This document shows positions 46,493 through 55,902 of a stretch of DNA of 61,751 bases, one piece after another. This DNA comes from Microbacteriaceae bacterium (GTDB taxonomy: Bacteria; Actinomycetota; Actinomycetes; Actinomycetales; Microbacteriaceae): assembly GCA_014378715.1 (NCBI GenBank), contig JACMNE010000037.1, positions 1 to 61,751 of the forward strand, read 5' to 3'. Both the position numbers and the translations under genes were made by a program. Position 1 is the first letter of the stretch; each line of letters opens with the position of its first letter. Below the pieces are notes generated by a model that did no database searches, was not told the DNA's origin, and saw only the letters and a list, made by a program, of their open reading frames with translations.

Positions 46493-49281
46493 CCGCGCGC
46501 CGCCTGCCCACCGGCGGGTCCATCGACCGCGGTGCCCCGCTCGCCTTCCGCTGGGCCGGGACCGACCTCACCGGATACCAGGGAGACACCCTCGCCTCGG
46601 CCCTGCTCGGCGCCGGCATCGACACGATCGGCTCGAGCGTGCGGCTCGGCCGCCCACGCGGCATCACCTCGGCCGGCACGGAGGAGTCCACCGCCCTCGT
46701 GCAGATCGAGAAGCCGTTCCCCGAGCCCATGCTGCCGGCCACCACGGTCGAGCTCGCCGAGGGCCTGGCCGCCCGCGGGATCACCGGTCAGGGCCGCCTC
46801 GCCGACCGCGACGACCCAGCCCGTTACGACGCCCGCCACGCCCACGCCGACCTGCTCGTCGTCGGGGCAGGTCCAGCGGGCCTCACTGCGGCGCTCGCCG
46901 CCGCCCGCACGGGCGAGCGGGTCATCCTCGCCGACGACGACATCCGCGTCGGCGGCTCCCTGCTCGACTACGGCGAGACCGTCGAGGGCGTGCCAGGCGA
47001 GCAGTGGGCGGCCGGTGTCCTCGCCGAGCTCGCGTCGCTGCCGAACGTGCGGGTGCTCGTGCGCACCACCGTCTTCGGCATCTACGACGACGGTTTTGTG
47101 CTCGCCGTCGAGCACCGCTCCGACCACCTGGGGGCCGCAGCCAGACCGGGCCGCTCGCGGGAGCGCATCTGGCGCATCCGCACCACCACGACCGTGATCG
47201 CCACCGGTGGCTACGAGCGCCCGATCGCCTTCGCGAACAACGATCTGCCCGGCGTGATGCTCGCCTCCGCCGCCCACACCTACCTGCACCGCTACGCCGT
47301 GCTCGCCGGCGAGAGCGTCGTGCTGTTCACCACGAATAGCACGGCCTACGGCGCCGCCCGCGCCCTGGTGGCGGCAGGCGCGAGACTGACGATCGTCGAC
47401 ACCCGCCCCGAGATCCCCGCCGGCCTCGACAGCGGATGTCGGAACCTCGGCATCGAGGTCGTCACCGGCCACCACGTGGTGACCGCCCTCGGCACCGACC
47501 GCGTGCACGGCGTCACGATCGCGCCCCGCAGGGCGGGCGGGCCGCATGTGGCGGGCGCATCGGCCACGATCGACTGCGACCTCCTGCTCGTCTCCGGGGG
47601 CTGGAACCCCGTTCTGCACCTGTTCAGCCAGGCCCGCGGAACGCTCGCCTTCGACGAGCGCCTGCAGGCGTTCGTCGCCGCATCCGAGGTGCGCGGGTTC
47701 GAGCTCGCCGGGCTCGCCGCGGCTGAATCGGCCGGATACGATCCCGCCGACCCGTTCGCGTTCGCCCTCCACCCGGTCGAGGGCGTCTGGAGCATCCCGC
47801 TCCCCGCGGACGGAGACGCGGGCGGGTCGGACACCCGGTTCGTCGACGTACAGCGCGACGTCACCGTGAGCGAGATTCTGCGGGCGACCGGCGCTGGACT
47901 CCGCTCCATGGAGCACGTCAAGCGCTACACGACCCTCGGCACCGCGCTCGATCAGGGCAAGACCTCCGGCCTGCTCGGCTCCGGCGTCGTCGCGCAGGAG
48001 CTCGGCATCTCTGTGGCGGAGCTCGGCACCACGACCTTCCGCCCGCCGTTCAGCCCGGTCGGATTCGCCGCGCTCGCCGGCGCCGACCGAGGAGAGCTCT
48101 ACGACCCGATCCGCGTCACCGCGATCCACCCGTGGCACCTCGCCCACGGGGCCGAGTTCGAGAACGTCGGGCAGTGGAAGCGACCCTGGTACTACCCGCT
48201 CCCGGGTGAGTCGCTCGATGAGGCCGTGCTGCGGGAGTCGATCGCGGCGCGCACCATGGTCGCCTGTATGGACGGCTCCACCCTCGGCAAGATCGACGTG
48301 CGGGGAGCGGATGCCGCCGCCTTCCTTGACCTGCTCTACACGAACCTGATGAGCTCGCTGAAGGTCGGGTCCATCCGCTACGGGGTCATGTGCGGACCGG
48401 ACGGCATGGTGAAGGACGATGGAACGGTCATCCGCCTCGCCGAGGAGCGCTTCTTGGTGACCACCACCACGGGCAACGCGGCCGCGATCCTCGACTGGAT
48501 GGAGGAGTGGCTGCAGACCGAGTGGCCCGACCTGCGAGTCTTCGCGGCCTCCGTCACCGAGCAGTGGGTGACGATCCCCGTGGTCGGCCCGCTCTCCCGG
48601 GCCGTCGTGCAGCAGCTCGCACCCGGCGTCGATGCGAGCGCCGCGGCGTTCCCCTTCATGGCGACCCGCGACGCGGTCATCGCCGGAGTCGACGGTCGCA
48701 TCGACCGGATCAGCTTCTCCGGTGAGCTCGCCTTCGAGCTGAACGTGCCCGCCTGGTACGGGCAGGCCGTCTGGGAGGCGGTCATCGCGGCGGGCGAGCA
48801 GCACGGCATCACGCCGTACGGCACCGAGACCATGCACGTTCTCCGCGCCGAGAAGGGCTACCCGATCATCGGCCAGGACACCGACGGCACCCTCTCGCCG
48901 CACGACCTCGGCCTCGGCTGGGCGGTCTCGAAGAAGAAACCCGACTTCATCGGCAAGCGCTCCTTCGCCCGGGCGGAGAACACCCGCCCCGACCGCCGCC
49001 ACTTCGTCGGTCTCCTGCCCGTCGACCCGGAGGAGTCGATCCCGGAGGGGGCGCAGATCATCGCCTCCCGCGAGGTCACCATCCCGATGCCCATGCTCGG
49101 CCACGTCACCAGCGGCTACCGCAGCGCGGCCCTCGGCAGCCACTTCGCGTTGGCGCTCATCAGCGCCGGCCGCGACCGGATGGGCGAGAGGCTGTTCGCC
49201 TGGAGCGAGGGACGCGTCATCGCGGTGACCGTCACCGACTCCGTGCTCCTCGACAAGGAAGGGACCCGCCGAGATGGTTGA
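46489..49281 (+). CDS. soxA: sarcosine oxidase subunit alpha
   Basis: The 930-residue alpha subunit has an N-terminal ferredoxin-like fold (GDTLASALLGAGIDTIG), an NAD-binding Rossmann domain (LLVVGAGPAGLTAALAAA near 122-139; TTVIATGGYERPIAF) and a C-terminal GcvT-like THF-binding domain (GKIDVRGADAAAFLDLLYTN; ISFSGELAFELNVP). It channels the released one-carbon unit to THF as 5,10-methylene-THF. The start ATG overlaps soxD, and the end overlaps soxG by 8 bp. Confidence 0.95.
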   Translation: MTARRLPTGGSIDRGAPLAFRWAGTDLTGYQGDTLASALLGAGIDTIGSSVRLGRPRGITSAGTEESTALVQIEKPFPEPMLPATTVELAEGLAARGITGQGRLADRDDPARYDARHAHADLLVVGAGPAGLTAALAAARTGERVILADDDIRVGGSLLDYGETVEGVPGEQWAAGVLAELASLPNVRVLVRTTVFGIYDDGFVLAVEHRSDHLGAAARPGRSRERIWRIRTTTTVIATGGYERPIAFANNDLPGVMLASAAHTYLHRYAVLAGESVVLFTTNSTAYGAARALVAAGARLTIVDTRPEIPAGLDSGCRNLGIEVVTGHHVVTALGTDRVHGVTIAPRRAGGPHVAGASATIDCDLLLVSGGWNPVLHLFSQARGTLAFDERLQAFVAASEVRGFELAGLAAAESAGYDPADPFAFALHPVEGVWSIPLPADGDAGGSDTRFVDVQRDVTVSEILRATGAGLRSMEHVKRYTTLGTALDQGKTSGLLGSGVVAQELGISVAELGTTTFRPPFSPVGFAALAGADRGELYDPIRVTAIHPWHLAHGAEFENVGQWKRPWYYPLPGESLDEAVLRESIAARTMVACMDGSTLGKIDVRGADAAAFLDLLYTNLMSSLKVGSIRYGVMCGPDGMVKDDGTVIRLAEERFLVTTTTGNAAAILDWMEEWLQTEWPDLRVFAASVTEQWVTIPVVGPLSRAVVQQLAPGVDASAAAFPFMATRDAVIAGVDGRIDRISFSGELAFELNVPAWYGQAVWEAVIAAGEQHGITPYGTETMHVLRAEKGYPIIGQDTDGTLSPHDLGLGWAVSKKKPDFIGKRSFARAENTRPDRRHFVGLLPVDPEESIPEGAQIIASREVTIPMPMLGHVTSGYRSAALGSHFALALISAGRDRMGERLFAWSEGRVIAVTVTDSVLLDKEGTRRDG

Positions 49282-49852
49282 GTCGACCACCGCCCGCAGT
49301 CCGCTCGAGGGCTGGACGGACCGCTTCGCCGCGGTGCTCCCCGACATCCGCCTGGAGGAGCTGACCTTCACGCCGATGGTGAACCTGCGGGTCGGGGCGG
49401 GCGCGCGTGCCGCGGTCGAGGCCGCGATCGGGGCGGCTCTGCCCACCGGGCCCGCGCTGGTCGGCAGCTGCCGCGCCGGCACCCTGGTCTGGTTGGCGCC
49501 GGACGAATTCCTGCTGCTCAGCGACCGGGCGGGCGACACGGCACAGGCTCTCTGCGCGCTGCTCGATGGGGCGCTCGCCGGGGACGGGGCGGCGGTAGAC
49601 GTCAGCGCCCAGCGCACGATCGTCTCCCTCGGCGGCCCCTGTGCCCGCGACCTGCTCGCCGGAGGCTGCTCGGCCGACCTCGACGCGGCGGTCGCGCCGA
49701 CCGGCACCAGCGTGCAGACGCTGCTCGCCCAGACCGGCATCGTGATCATCGTGGCGGATGCCGGCTCTGGCGAGTTCCTGCTCGTGGTGCGCTCCTCGTT
49801 CGCGACCTACCTCGCCAGCTGGCTCCTGCAGGGTGCCCGCGAGTACGCCTGA
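49274..49852 (+). CDS. soxG: sarcosine oxidase subunit gamma
   Basis: The 192-residue protein is the gamma subunit, a GcvT-related structural subunit. It contains LVWLAPDEFLLLSDR, VDVSAQRTIVSLGGPCARDLLAGGC, and a C-terminus with GSGEFLLVVRSSFATYLASWLL. The ATG lies inside the end of soxA. It completes the soxBDAG set; no glyA, sdaA or folD follows, so those functions must be elsewhere in the genome. Confidence 0.92.
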   Translation: MVESTTARSPLEGWTDRFAAVLPDIRLEELTFTPMVNLRVGAGARAAVEAAIGAALPTGPALVGSCRAGTLVWLAPDEFLLLSDRAGDTAQALCALLDGALAGDGAAVDVSAQRTIVSLGGPCARDLLAGGCSADLDAAVAPTGTSVQTLLAQTGIVIIVADAGSGEFLLVVRSSFATYLASWLLQGAREYA

Positions 49853-49866
49853 CCCACGCAGCAGTG

Positions 49867-49884
49867 GGGGCTGGCCCCGATTTT
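49867..49884 (+). terminator. weak candidate terminator after soxG
   Basis: GGGG-CTGG-CCCC (49867-49878) is followed by GATTTT. The stem is short, so this is tentative. The rest of 49853-50065 shows no recognisable feature. Confidence 0.3.
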
Positions 49885-50065
49885 CGTGGGGGAGAGCCCG
49901 CCGCTGCGCCCCACCTCCTTGCGCGGCGGGCCGCACGTTCGTAGCCTCTACTCGAGGGCTCGAAATCCAGCTCCGGGACGATCCCGAGTCGTCCAGAAGC
50001 GGCCTTGCTCCTCGGTTGCCTGACCCGCTGCATCGGAATCCGCGGACCGGCCGCACCGGCACGCC

Positions 50066-50383
50066 GTGTGCGCGCTCGTCTCCTGGCGGCCCCTGCCGAC
50101 CCGCGTCGTCGGCCGGGTCATGATCGCCGTCTCCTTCGTCTGGCCGGCGGGGCCCTGGCTGCGTATGCTCGGCGACCAGGGCTGGGCCTGGCCGGTCGTG
50201 ACCGGCGTCAGCAACCTGTGGGCGATCCTCGTCGGGGTGCTCGTCTTCTGGTATCCCACCGGCCGGGCGTCACCACTCGTGGAGTCCACCGTCTACTTCG
50301 TGGTCGCCGAGTGCCTCACCAACACGGTCGACGGCACCCTTCCGCAGGGCATCTCAGCGGATGTGGCGCGTCAGGGCCGGTAG
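50066..50383 (+). CDS. possible small membrane protein of unknown function
   Basis: The 105-residue frame starts at GTG 50066, with an alternative ATG at 50120 (MIAVSFVWPAGPW). It encodes two likely membrane segments around VIAVSFVW and VSNLWAILVGVLVFWYP (residues about 17-65). No ribosome site or leaderless hexamer supports the start. It may be the remnant of a transporter fused at 5' to nothing recognisable, or a small protein linked to the sox operon. I do not recognise a family. It is convergent with the alkyltransferase-like gene. Confidence 0.4.
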   Translation: MCALVSWRPLPTRVVGRVMIAVSFVWPAGPWLRMLGDQGWAWPVVTGVSNLWAILVGVLVFWYPTGRASPLVESTVYFVVAECLTNTVDGTLPQGISADVARQGR

Positions 50384-50691
50384 CGCGCCTCGCCGAGCCG
50401 CACGCGGTACCCGCCGTCCGCAGTGGCGGCGACCGGGGTCGCCTCGCGCCGGTACTGCTCGAGGGCGGTCTGCTCGTGTCCAACGGGAGGGTGCCCGGTC
50501 GAGCGCACGACGCGCCACCACGCGACATCCGCCCCGTAGCGACTCATCACCCCGCCCACCGCGCGGGCCGCAAGCGAGCCGATCGCCGCGGCCACGTCGC
50601 CGTAGGTCATGACCCGGCCGGGCGGGATCGACGCGACGACGTCGAGGACACGGGAGGTGAAGTCGTCAGGGTGGGCTGGATGGGCGTTCAG
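50371..50691 (-). CDS. alkyltransferase-like protein (MGMT family, active-site Cys replaced by Trp)
   Basis: The recognisable sequence is longer than the ATG-started frame (50610). Upstream codons in the same frame read HPDDFTSRVLDVVASIPPGRV and join directly to VMTYGDVAAAIGS, which is the standard N-terminal part of the MGMT DNA-binding domain. No ATG, GTG or TTG is available; a CTG at 50691-50689 overlaps the TGA stop of the GNAT gene as CTGA and is the likely start, giving about 106 residues. The PCHRV motif reads AWWRVVR, with Trp in the Cys position, as in ATL proteins that flag O6-alkylguanine for excision repair. A helicase of that pathway (pcrA) is in this window. Confidence 0.75.
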   Translation of the reverse strand: MNAHPAHPDDFTSRVLDVVASIPPGRVMTYGDVAAAIGSLAARAVGGVMSRYGADVAWWRVVRSTGHPPVGHEQTALEQYRREATPVAATADGGYRVRLGEARYRP

Positions 50692-51140
50692 AGCTCGAGT
50701 GAGCCGATGTTCTCGCCGTACTGCGTCTCGCCCACGATCGTGAAGCCGACGTGCAGGAAGAACTCCTGCGGGCCTTCCTCGCCGGAGTCCCAGATCACGG
50801 TGATGCGCTTGAAGCCGCGCAGGCGCGCCTCCTCGGCGAGGGCCTGCACGGCGAACTTGCCGATACCGCGCCCCTGGGCCTCCGCGGAGACGTTCATCCG
50901 CCAGATACAGCTGCGGAAGACCTCCTCCTCGGCGTCGGGATCGAAGTTGCCCATGATGAAGCCGACGACCTCGTCGCCATCGAGCACCACCCGCGGCCAG
51001 CTTGTGGACGGGTTGACGTAGGCCTCGGCGATGGAATGCGACACCGGGGCGACGAATTGTTCCTGCCCAGGCTTGAGCGTGAGCGTGTTTGCCGCCACGA
51101 TGTTCTTCGCCGACAGTTCTTCAAGTCTCAACTCAACCAT
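50688..51140 (-). CDS. GNAT family N-acetyltransferase
   Basis: The 150-residue protein has a GNAT fold with FVAPVSHSIAEAYVNP, VVGFIMGNFDP and the acetyl-CoA loop QGRGIGKFAVQALAEEA near 92-108. It resembles polyamine acetyltransferases of the BltD/PaiA kind (the FVAP region), but substrate is not certain. A GTG at 51146 is in frame, but ATG 51140 is preferred because TAGCCT (51152-51147) is then 6 nt upstream. Its stop overlaps the start of the alkyltransferase-like gene, so the two form an operon. Confidence 0.82.
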   Translation of the reverse strand: MVELRLEELSAKNIVAANTLTLKPGQEQFVAPVSHSIAEAYVNPSTSWPRVVLDGDEVVGFIMGNFDPDAEEEVFRSCIWRMNVSAEAQGRGIGKFAVQALAEEARLRGFKRITVIWDSGEEGPQEFFLHVGFTIVGETQYGENIGSLEL

Positions 51141-51152
51141 GCTCACAGGCTA
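51138..51152 (-). promoter_or_regulatory. leaderless-type promoter of the GNAT gene (TAGCCT, 6 nt, ATG)
   Basis: TAGCCT on the minus strand (51152-51147) ends 6 nt before ATG 51140. As at the MpaB-family gene, the spacing points to an inner start codon. Confidence 0.55.
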
Positions 51153-51200
51153 ACGGTCGCAGCCGGGCGCGGATAGTTGGCTTTTAGGGGGACCCGAAAG

Positions 51201-51251
51201 TATCTCGATGTCGAGATACTTAGGCAAACCGGTAAGCTGTTCTGTGGCCCA
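51201..51251 (+). promoter_or_regulatory. icd promoter with palindrome and initiation block shared with sucC
   Basis: TATCTCGATGTCGAGATA (51201-51218) has perfect 8-bp arms around TG and lies near -35. TAAGCT (51233-51238) is the -10 candidate, followed after 2 nt by TCTGTGGCCCA (51241-51251), identical to 19350-19360 upstream of sucC. The palindrome also matches ATCTCGACGTCAAGAT there. Confidence 0.65.
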
Positions 51252-51289
51252 GCGCACCATACACACCTAGATCCCAGGGAGACTCGTTC

Positions 51290-52504
51290 TTGTCGAAAAT
51301 CAAAGTTGAAGGCACGGTCGTCGAACTCGACGGCGACGAGATGACCCGCATCATCTGGACGGCCATCAAGGACACCCTCATCCACCCGTACCTCGACATC
51401 GACCTCGAGTACTACGACCTCGGCATCGAACACCGCGACGCGACCAACGACCAGGTCACCATCGACGCGGCCTACGCCATCCAGAAGCACGGCGTCGGCG
51501 TCAAGTGCGCCACGATCACGCCCGACGAGGCGCGTGTCGAGGAGTTCGGCCTGAAGAAGATGTGGAAGAGCCCGAACGGCACGATCCGCAACATCCTCGG
51601 CGGCGTCATCTTCCGCGAGCCGATCATCATCTCGAACATCCCGCGCCTGGTCCCCGGCTGGAACAAGCCGATCATCATCGGTCGCCACGCGTTCGGCGAT
51701 CAGTACAAGGCCACCGACTTCCGCTTCCAGGGCAAGGGTAAGCTCACCGTCGAGTTCACGCCCGAGGACGGCTCCGAGCCGCTCAAGTTCGAGGTCTACG
51801 ACGCGCCGGGCGACGGCATCGCCCAGGTGCAGTACAACCTCGACGAGTCCATCGTCGACTTCGCCCGCGCCTCGCTCAACTACGGACTGCTGCGCAACTA
51901 CCCCGTATACCTCTCCACCAAGAACACGATCCTCAAGGCCTACGACGGCCGTTTCAAGGACATCTTCGAGGAGGTCTTCGTCGCCGAGTTCAAGGAGAGG
52001 TTCGATGCGGCCGGCCTCACCTACGAGCACCGCCTCATCGACGACATGGTCGCTTCGGCCATGAAGTGGGAGGGCGGCTACGTCTGGGCCTGCAAGAACT
52101 ACGACGGCGACGTGCAGTCCGACACGGTCGCGCAGGGCTTCGGCTCGCTCGGCCTGATGACCAGCGTGCTCTCCGTGCCCGACGGCAGCGTGGTCGAGGC
52201 GGAGGCCGCCCACGGCACCGTCACGCGCCACTACCGCCAGCACCAGGCGGGCCAGCCCACCTCGACGAACCCGATCGCGTCGATCTACGCGTGGACCCGC
52301 GGCCTCACCCACCGCGCGACGCTCGACAACAACCCGGCGCTCGCCGAGTTCGCGGCCACCCTCGAGGACGTCGTCATCAAGTCGGTCGAGGCCGGTGCGA
52401 TGACCAAGGACCTCGCGCTGCTCGTCGGCCCCGACCAGAAGTGGCAGACGACCGAGGAGTTCCTCGACACGCTCGACAAGAACCTCGCCGCTCGGCTGGC
52501 GTAG
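51290..52504 (+). CDS. icd: NADP-dependent isocitrate dehydrogenase
   Basis: The 404-residue product is of the homodimeric type II (eukaryotic-like) group: [18 protein letters not shown] at the N-terminus, [13 protein letters not shown] with substrate-binding Ser, [13 protein letters not shown], and the cofactor loop [17 protein letters not shown] with His/Arg that favour NADP. It converts isocitrate to 2-oxoglutarate. The start is TTG 51290, preceded by CCAGGGAGA. mdh begins 3 bp after its stop, so both TCA genes share one transcript. Confidence 0.96.
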   Translation: MSKIKVEGTVVELDGDEMTRIIWTAIKDTLIHPYLDIDLEYYDLGIEHRDATNDQVTIDAAYAIQKHGVGVKCATITPDEARVEEFGLKKMWKSPNGTIRNILGGVIFREPIIISNIPRLVPGWNKPIIIGRHAFGDQYKATDFRFQGKGKLTVEFTPEDGSEPLKFEVYDAPGDGIAQVQYNLDESIVDFARASLNYGLLRNYPVYLSTKNTILKAYDGRFKDIFEEVFVAEFKERFDAAGLTYEHRLIDDMVASAMKWEGGYVWACKNYDGDVQSDTVAQGFGSLGLMTSVLSVPDGSVVEAEAAHGTVTRHYRQHQAGQPTSTNPIASIYAWTRGLTHRATLDNNPALAEFAATLEDVVIKSVEAGAMTKDLALLVGPDQKWQTTEEFLDTLDKNLAARLA

Positions 52505-53467
<963 letters not shown>

Positions 53468-53479
53468 CCCACCCGCCGG

Positions 53480-55027
53480 TCAGTACCCGGCGAAGTAGTC
53501 CGTCGCGACGCGTCGCACTCCGGCGCGGCGCAGGGCGGCCCGCAGCGCCGTCACGAACGCCGGTGCGCCCGACACATACGCGGTGCGGCCCGCGAGATCC
53601 GACACTTCGGCGGCGAGCCGTTCGGCGGTCAGCGGCCCGCTCCCGATCCAGCGCCAGGCGGCCGGCAGGTCGTGCGGGGCCTCCGGGGCCACGAGCAGCA
53701 CCCGCTCCGGCGCCAGCTCCTCCCGGAACGCCAGCTCCTCGAGCGAGCTGACCGAGTACACGAGCACGCTGTCGCGCCCGGTTCCCGTCGTCCTGTCATG
53801 CACGAGCTGGCTGAGGAACGGCGTGATGCCGATCCCGGCCGCGACCATCAGCACGGGGGTGCCCGCCCTCCCCGGCAGCAGGAAGTCCCCGCCGACCGAC
53901 GTCGCCTGGATCCGCGTGCCCGGCGCCAGGGACGCCAGCGCCCGCTTGAAACTGCTCGCCTGTGCCGTGTCGCCGGCGCGCGGCATCCGCATCGAGAAGG
54001 TCAGGACCGACCCGGGAGCAGAAGAGATGCTGAAGATGCGCCGGCTGCCCCGCGCATCGGCCCGCGCGTGCGGCAGTGTCATCTCCATGTACTGCCCGGC
54101 GCGGAAGGCGACCGGCCGCTCCGGCCGGAAGCTGAACTCCCACGCCGTCGGCGTCAGCTGTCGCTTCGAGGCGAATTCCAGGCGGATGCCGCGGCGCTGC
54201 CCCATGGCGAAGGCGATCACGTTGCCGATCACCAGCGCGAACTCGAACGACAGGAATACCGGGCCGAACGTGAACGGGATCGTGAACAGCACGCCGACGA
54301 GTGCCGCGATTCCGAGCTGCTGCCAGCGCCGGGGCGCCATGGTGAGCGGCTCGCTCAGCATGAATCCGACGAAGAAGAGGATCGGGTAGGAGGTGAAGGT
54401 TGTCGCCAGCGCCCCGCCGAGGTCCTGCCCGCCCGCGGTCAGACGTACCCCGAGGATGGCGGCGCTCACCGCCACGAACACGAGTCCCATCGACATCCGC
54501 CTCGTTCGGTAGAGCACCAGGAACGCCCCGACGAGGGTGAACGGCAGCAGCGCGGCAGAGGCGACCCACCACACCGCCGATGGGAACTGCAGCACCGCGA
54601 CGAGCGTGGCGCCGGCAGCGGCGGGGTTGAGGATGTGCCGTCCGCGCACGGCGATGAGGTACTTCGACGCCGTCGCGAGGGCCCCGGCCAGGGCGACGAC
54701 GGTCAGGTCCGCGGCCGAGGTCGACGGCCAGAACAGGAAGAAGAGGATCAGCCCGGTGATCACCGCCGACTCAGTGTGCGGCCTCGACCGCAGCACGAGC
54801 GCGAGGATCCGGCTCGACACCACGGTGCTGGCGATCGCGATCGCGACACTCGCCAGCAGGTCGGTCGGCGAGAACGGCAGCTGCCCGAACAGCGACAGCA
54901 CGATCGACGCCACCGCCGTCACGGACAGGAGGATCGTGACCAGGCGGTACATGGTCACGCGGCCGGTCGCGGTGTCGAGGCCCTGCCGCAGTGTGCGTCC
55001 GGCGGCCAGCACGGGGGAGTTGGTCAT
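53480..55027 (-). CDS. NqrB/RnfD-like membrane domain fused to a ferredoxin-NAD(P)H reductase domain
   Basis: The 515-residue protein has an N-terminal membrane part (about 25-285) with eight or so segments and HILNPAAAGATLVAVLQFP, resembling the NqrB/RnfD family. The C-terminal part (about 285-515) is an FNR-type reductase: FAD-binding RRIFSISSAPG with the RxYS-like motif, AAGIGITPFLSQL for NAD(P)H, and the terminal DYFAGY. It would take electrons from cytoplasmic NAD(P)H across the membrane. It overlaps apbE by 4 bp (ATGA) and lies downstream of the FMN-binding lipoprotein, the likely acceptor. Confidence 0.82.
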   Translation of the reverse strand: MTNSPVLAAGRTLRQGLDTATGRVTMYRLVTILLSVTAVASIVLSLFGQLPFSPTDLLASVAIAIASTVVSSRILALVLRSRPHTESAVITGLILFFLFWPSTSAADLTVVALAGALATASKYLIAVRGRHILNPAAAGATLVAVLQFPSAVWWVASAALLPFTLVGAFLVLYRTRRMSMGLVFVAVSAAILGVRLTAGGQDLGGALATTFTSYPILFFVGFMLSEPLTMAPRRWQQLGIAALVGVLFTIPFTFGPVFLSFEFALVIGNVIAFAMGQRRGIRLEFASKRQLTPTAWEFSFRPERPVAFRAGQYMEMTLPHARADARGSRRIFSISSAPGSVLTFSMRMPRAGDTAQASSFKRALASLAPGTRIQATSVGGDFLLPGRAGTPVLMVAAGIGITPFLSQLVHDRTTGTGRDSVLVYSVSSLEELAFREELAPERVLLVAPEAPHDLPAAWRWIGSGPLTAERLAAEVSDLAGRTAYVSGAPAFVTALRAALRRAGVRRVATDYFAGY

Positions 55028-55902
55028 GGGAACATTCTTCCGTCGAATCCCGTCGAGACGCGCACCGACCCGTCCGCGCGCATGAGCGCCCACTCGAACT
55101 CGAAACTCCCGGCCAGCCGGTCCGGGTCGGCGAAGAACAGTGCAGTTGCCATGGCGTCGGCCACCATTGTGGTCGCCGCCGTTGCCCAGGTCGCGATCAC
55201 GGCGGTGGTCGGGGCGCCCGTCGTCGCGTCGAGGATGTGGTGCACCGTGCCGCCCGCCGTCGGCCACGACCGGCGGTTCGACGCCGACGCGCACAGGGCG
55301 CCCGAGGCGAGCGTGGCGACCCCGATCGCCTTCGTGCTGTCCCGCGGGTGCTCGAGCGCGACCGAGAGAGCGGATGCCGCGTGGTGAAGGATGTCGCCGC
55401 TGGCGTCGATGGTGTACCCCGTCACTCCGTGCTCCTCGAGCACCGCGGCCACGAGGTCCACGAGCTGGCCCTTGCCGGCCGCGCCGATGTCGAGCACCAC
55501 GGGCCCGGCGGTGGTGAGGGTCGTCCCGTCCCAGGCGATGGCGTCCTCCCAGCGCGGCACCGGTGAGATGAACCTCGCCCGCCGCAGCGAGTAGGCGCTG
55601 TCGTAGCCCCAGTCGGCCAGTGTCTGCCCGACGAGCGGGCTCATCGCCCCGTCGGTGCACTCGTAGAGGTCGCGGTAGAGCGCGAGCAGGGGACCGGCCT
55701 CAGCCGGGAGGGGGAACGCGCCGCCGTGCCGGGAGGCGCCGATGCGGTGCACGAGCGAGTCATCGCGGAAGCGGGACCAGATCAGGTCGTAGCCCGCGGT
55801 GCGCGCGACCACGGCCTCGAGTACCGCGGGGTCGAGATCGTCGGCAGTGTCGACCTGCCAGCGGGTGCCGATCGCGTCGAAGGTGGCGCTAGGAGGCGGC
55901 AT
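55024..55902 (-). CDS. apbE: FAD:protein FMN transferase
   Basis: ApbE attaches FMN covalently to Thr or Ser of exported redox proteins. The 292-residue product shows the family motifs TDGAMSPLVG, LDIGAAGKGQLVDLVA, TIDASGDILH, HHILDATTGAPTT and VADAMATAL (Mg2+-binding Asp). No signal peptide or lipobox is visible, although many ApbEs act outside the membrane, so export is unclear. ATG 55902 has AAGGCGG upstream and lies inside the end of the FMN-binding gene; the longer frame from 55938 is less likely. Confidence 0.92.
   Translation of the reverse strand: MPPPSATFDAIGTRWQVDTADDLDPAVLEAVVARTAGYDLIWSRFRDDSLVHRIGASRHGGAFPLPAEAGPLLALYRDLYECTDGAMSPLVGQTLADWGYDSAYSLRRARFISPVPRWEDAIAWDGTTLTTAGPVVLDIGAAGKGQLVDLVAAVLEEHGVTGYTIDASGDILHHAASALSVALEHPRDSTKAIGVATLASGALCASASNRRSWPTAGGTVHHILDATTGAPTTAVIATWATAATTMVADAMATALFFADPDRLAGSFEFEWALMRADGSVRVSTGFDGRMFP

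Noticed and set aside
46441-49749. An 1102-codon open frame on the minus strand opposite soxA and soxG.
   Set aside because: It is antisense to genes with complete family motifs. Long antisense frames are expected in GC-rich genes, and the product is Arg/Gly/Asp-rich with no domain.
32555-49852. Recent horizontal transfer of the betaine island.
   Set aside because: Base composition, codon use and the AGCGGATG word look the same as in flanking housekeeping genes, and no integrase, tRNA or direct repeats mark its ends.
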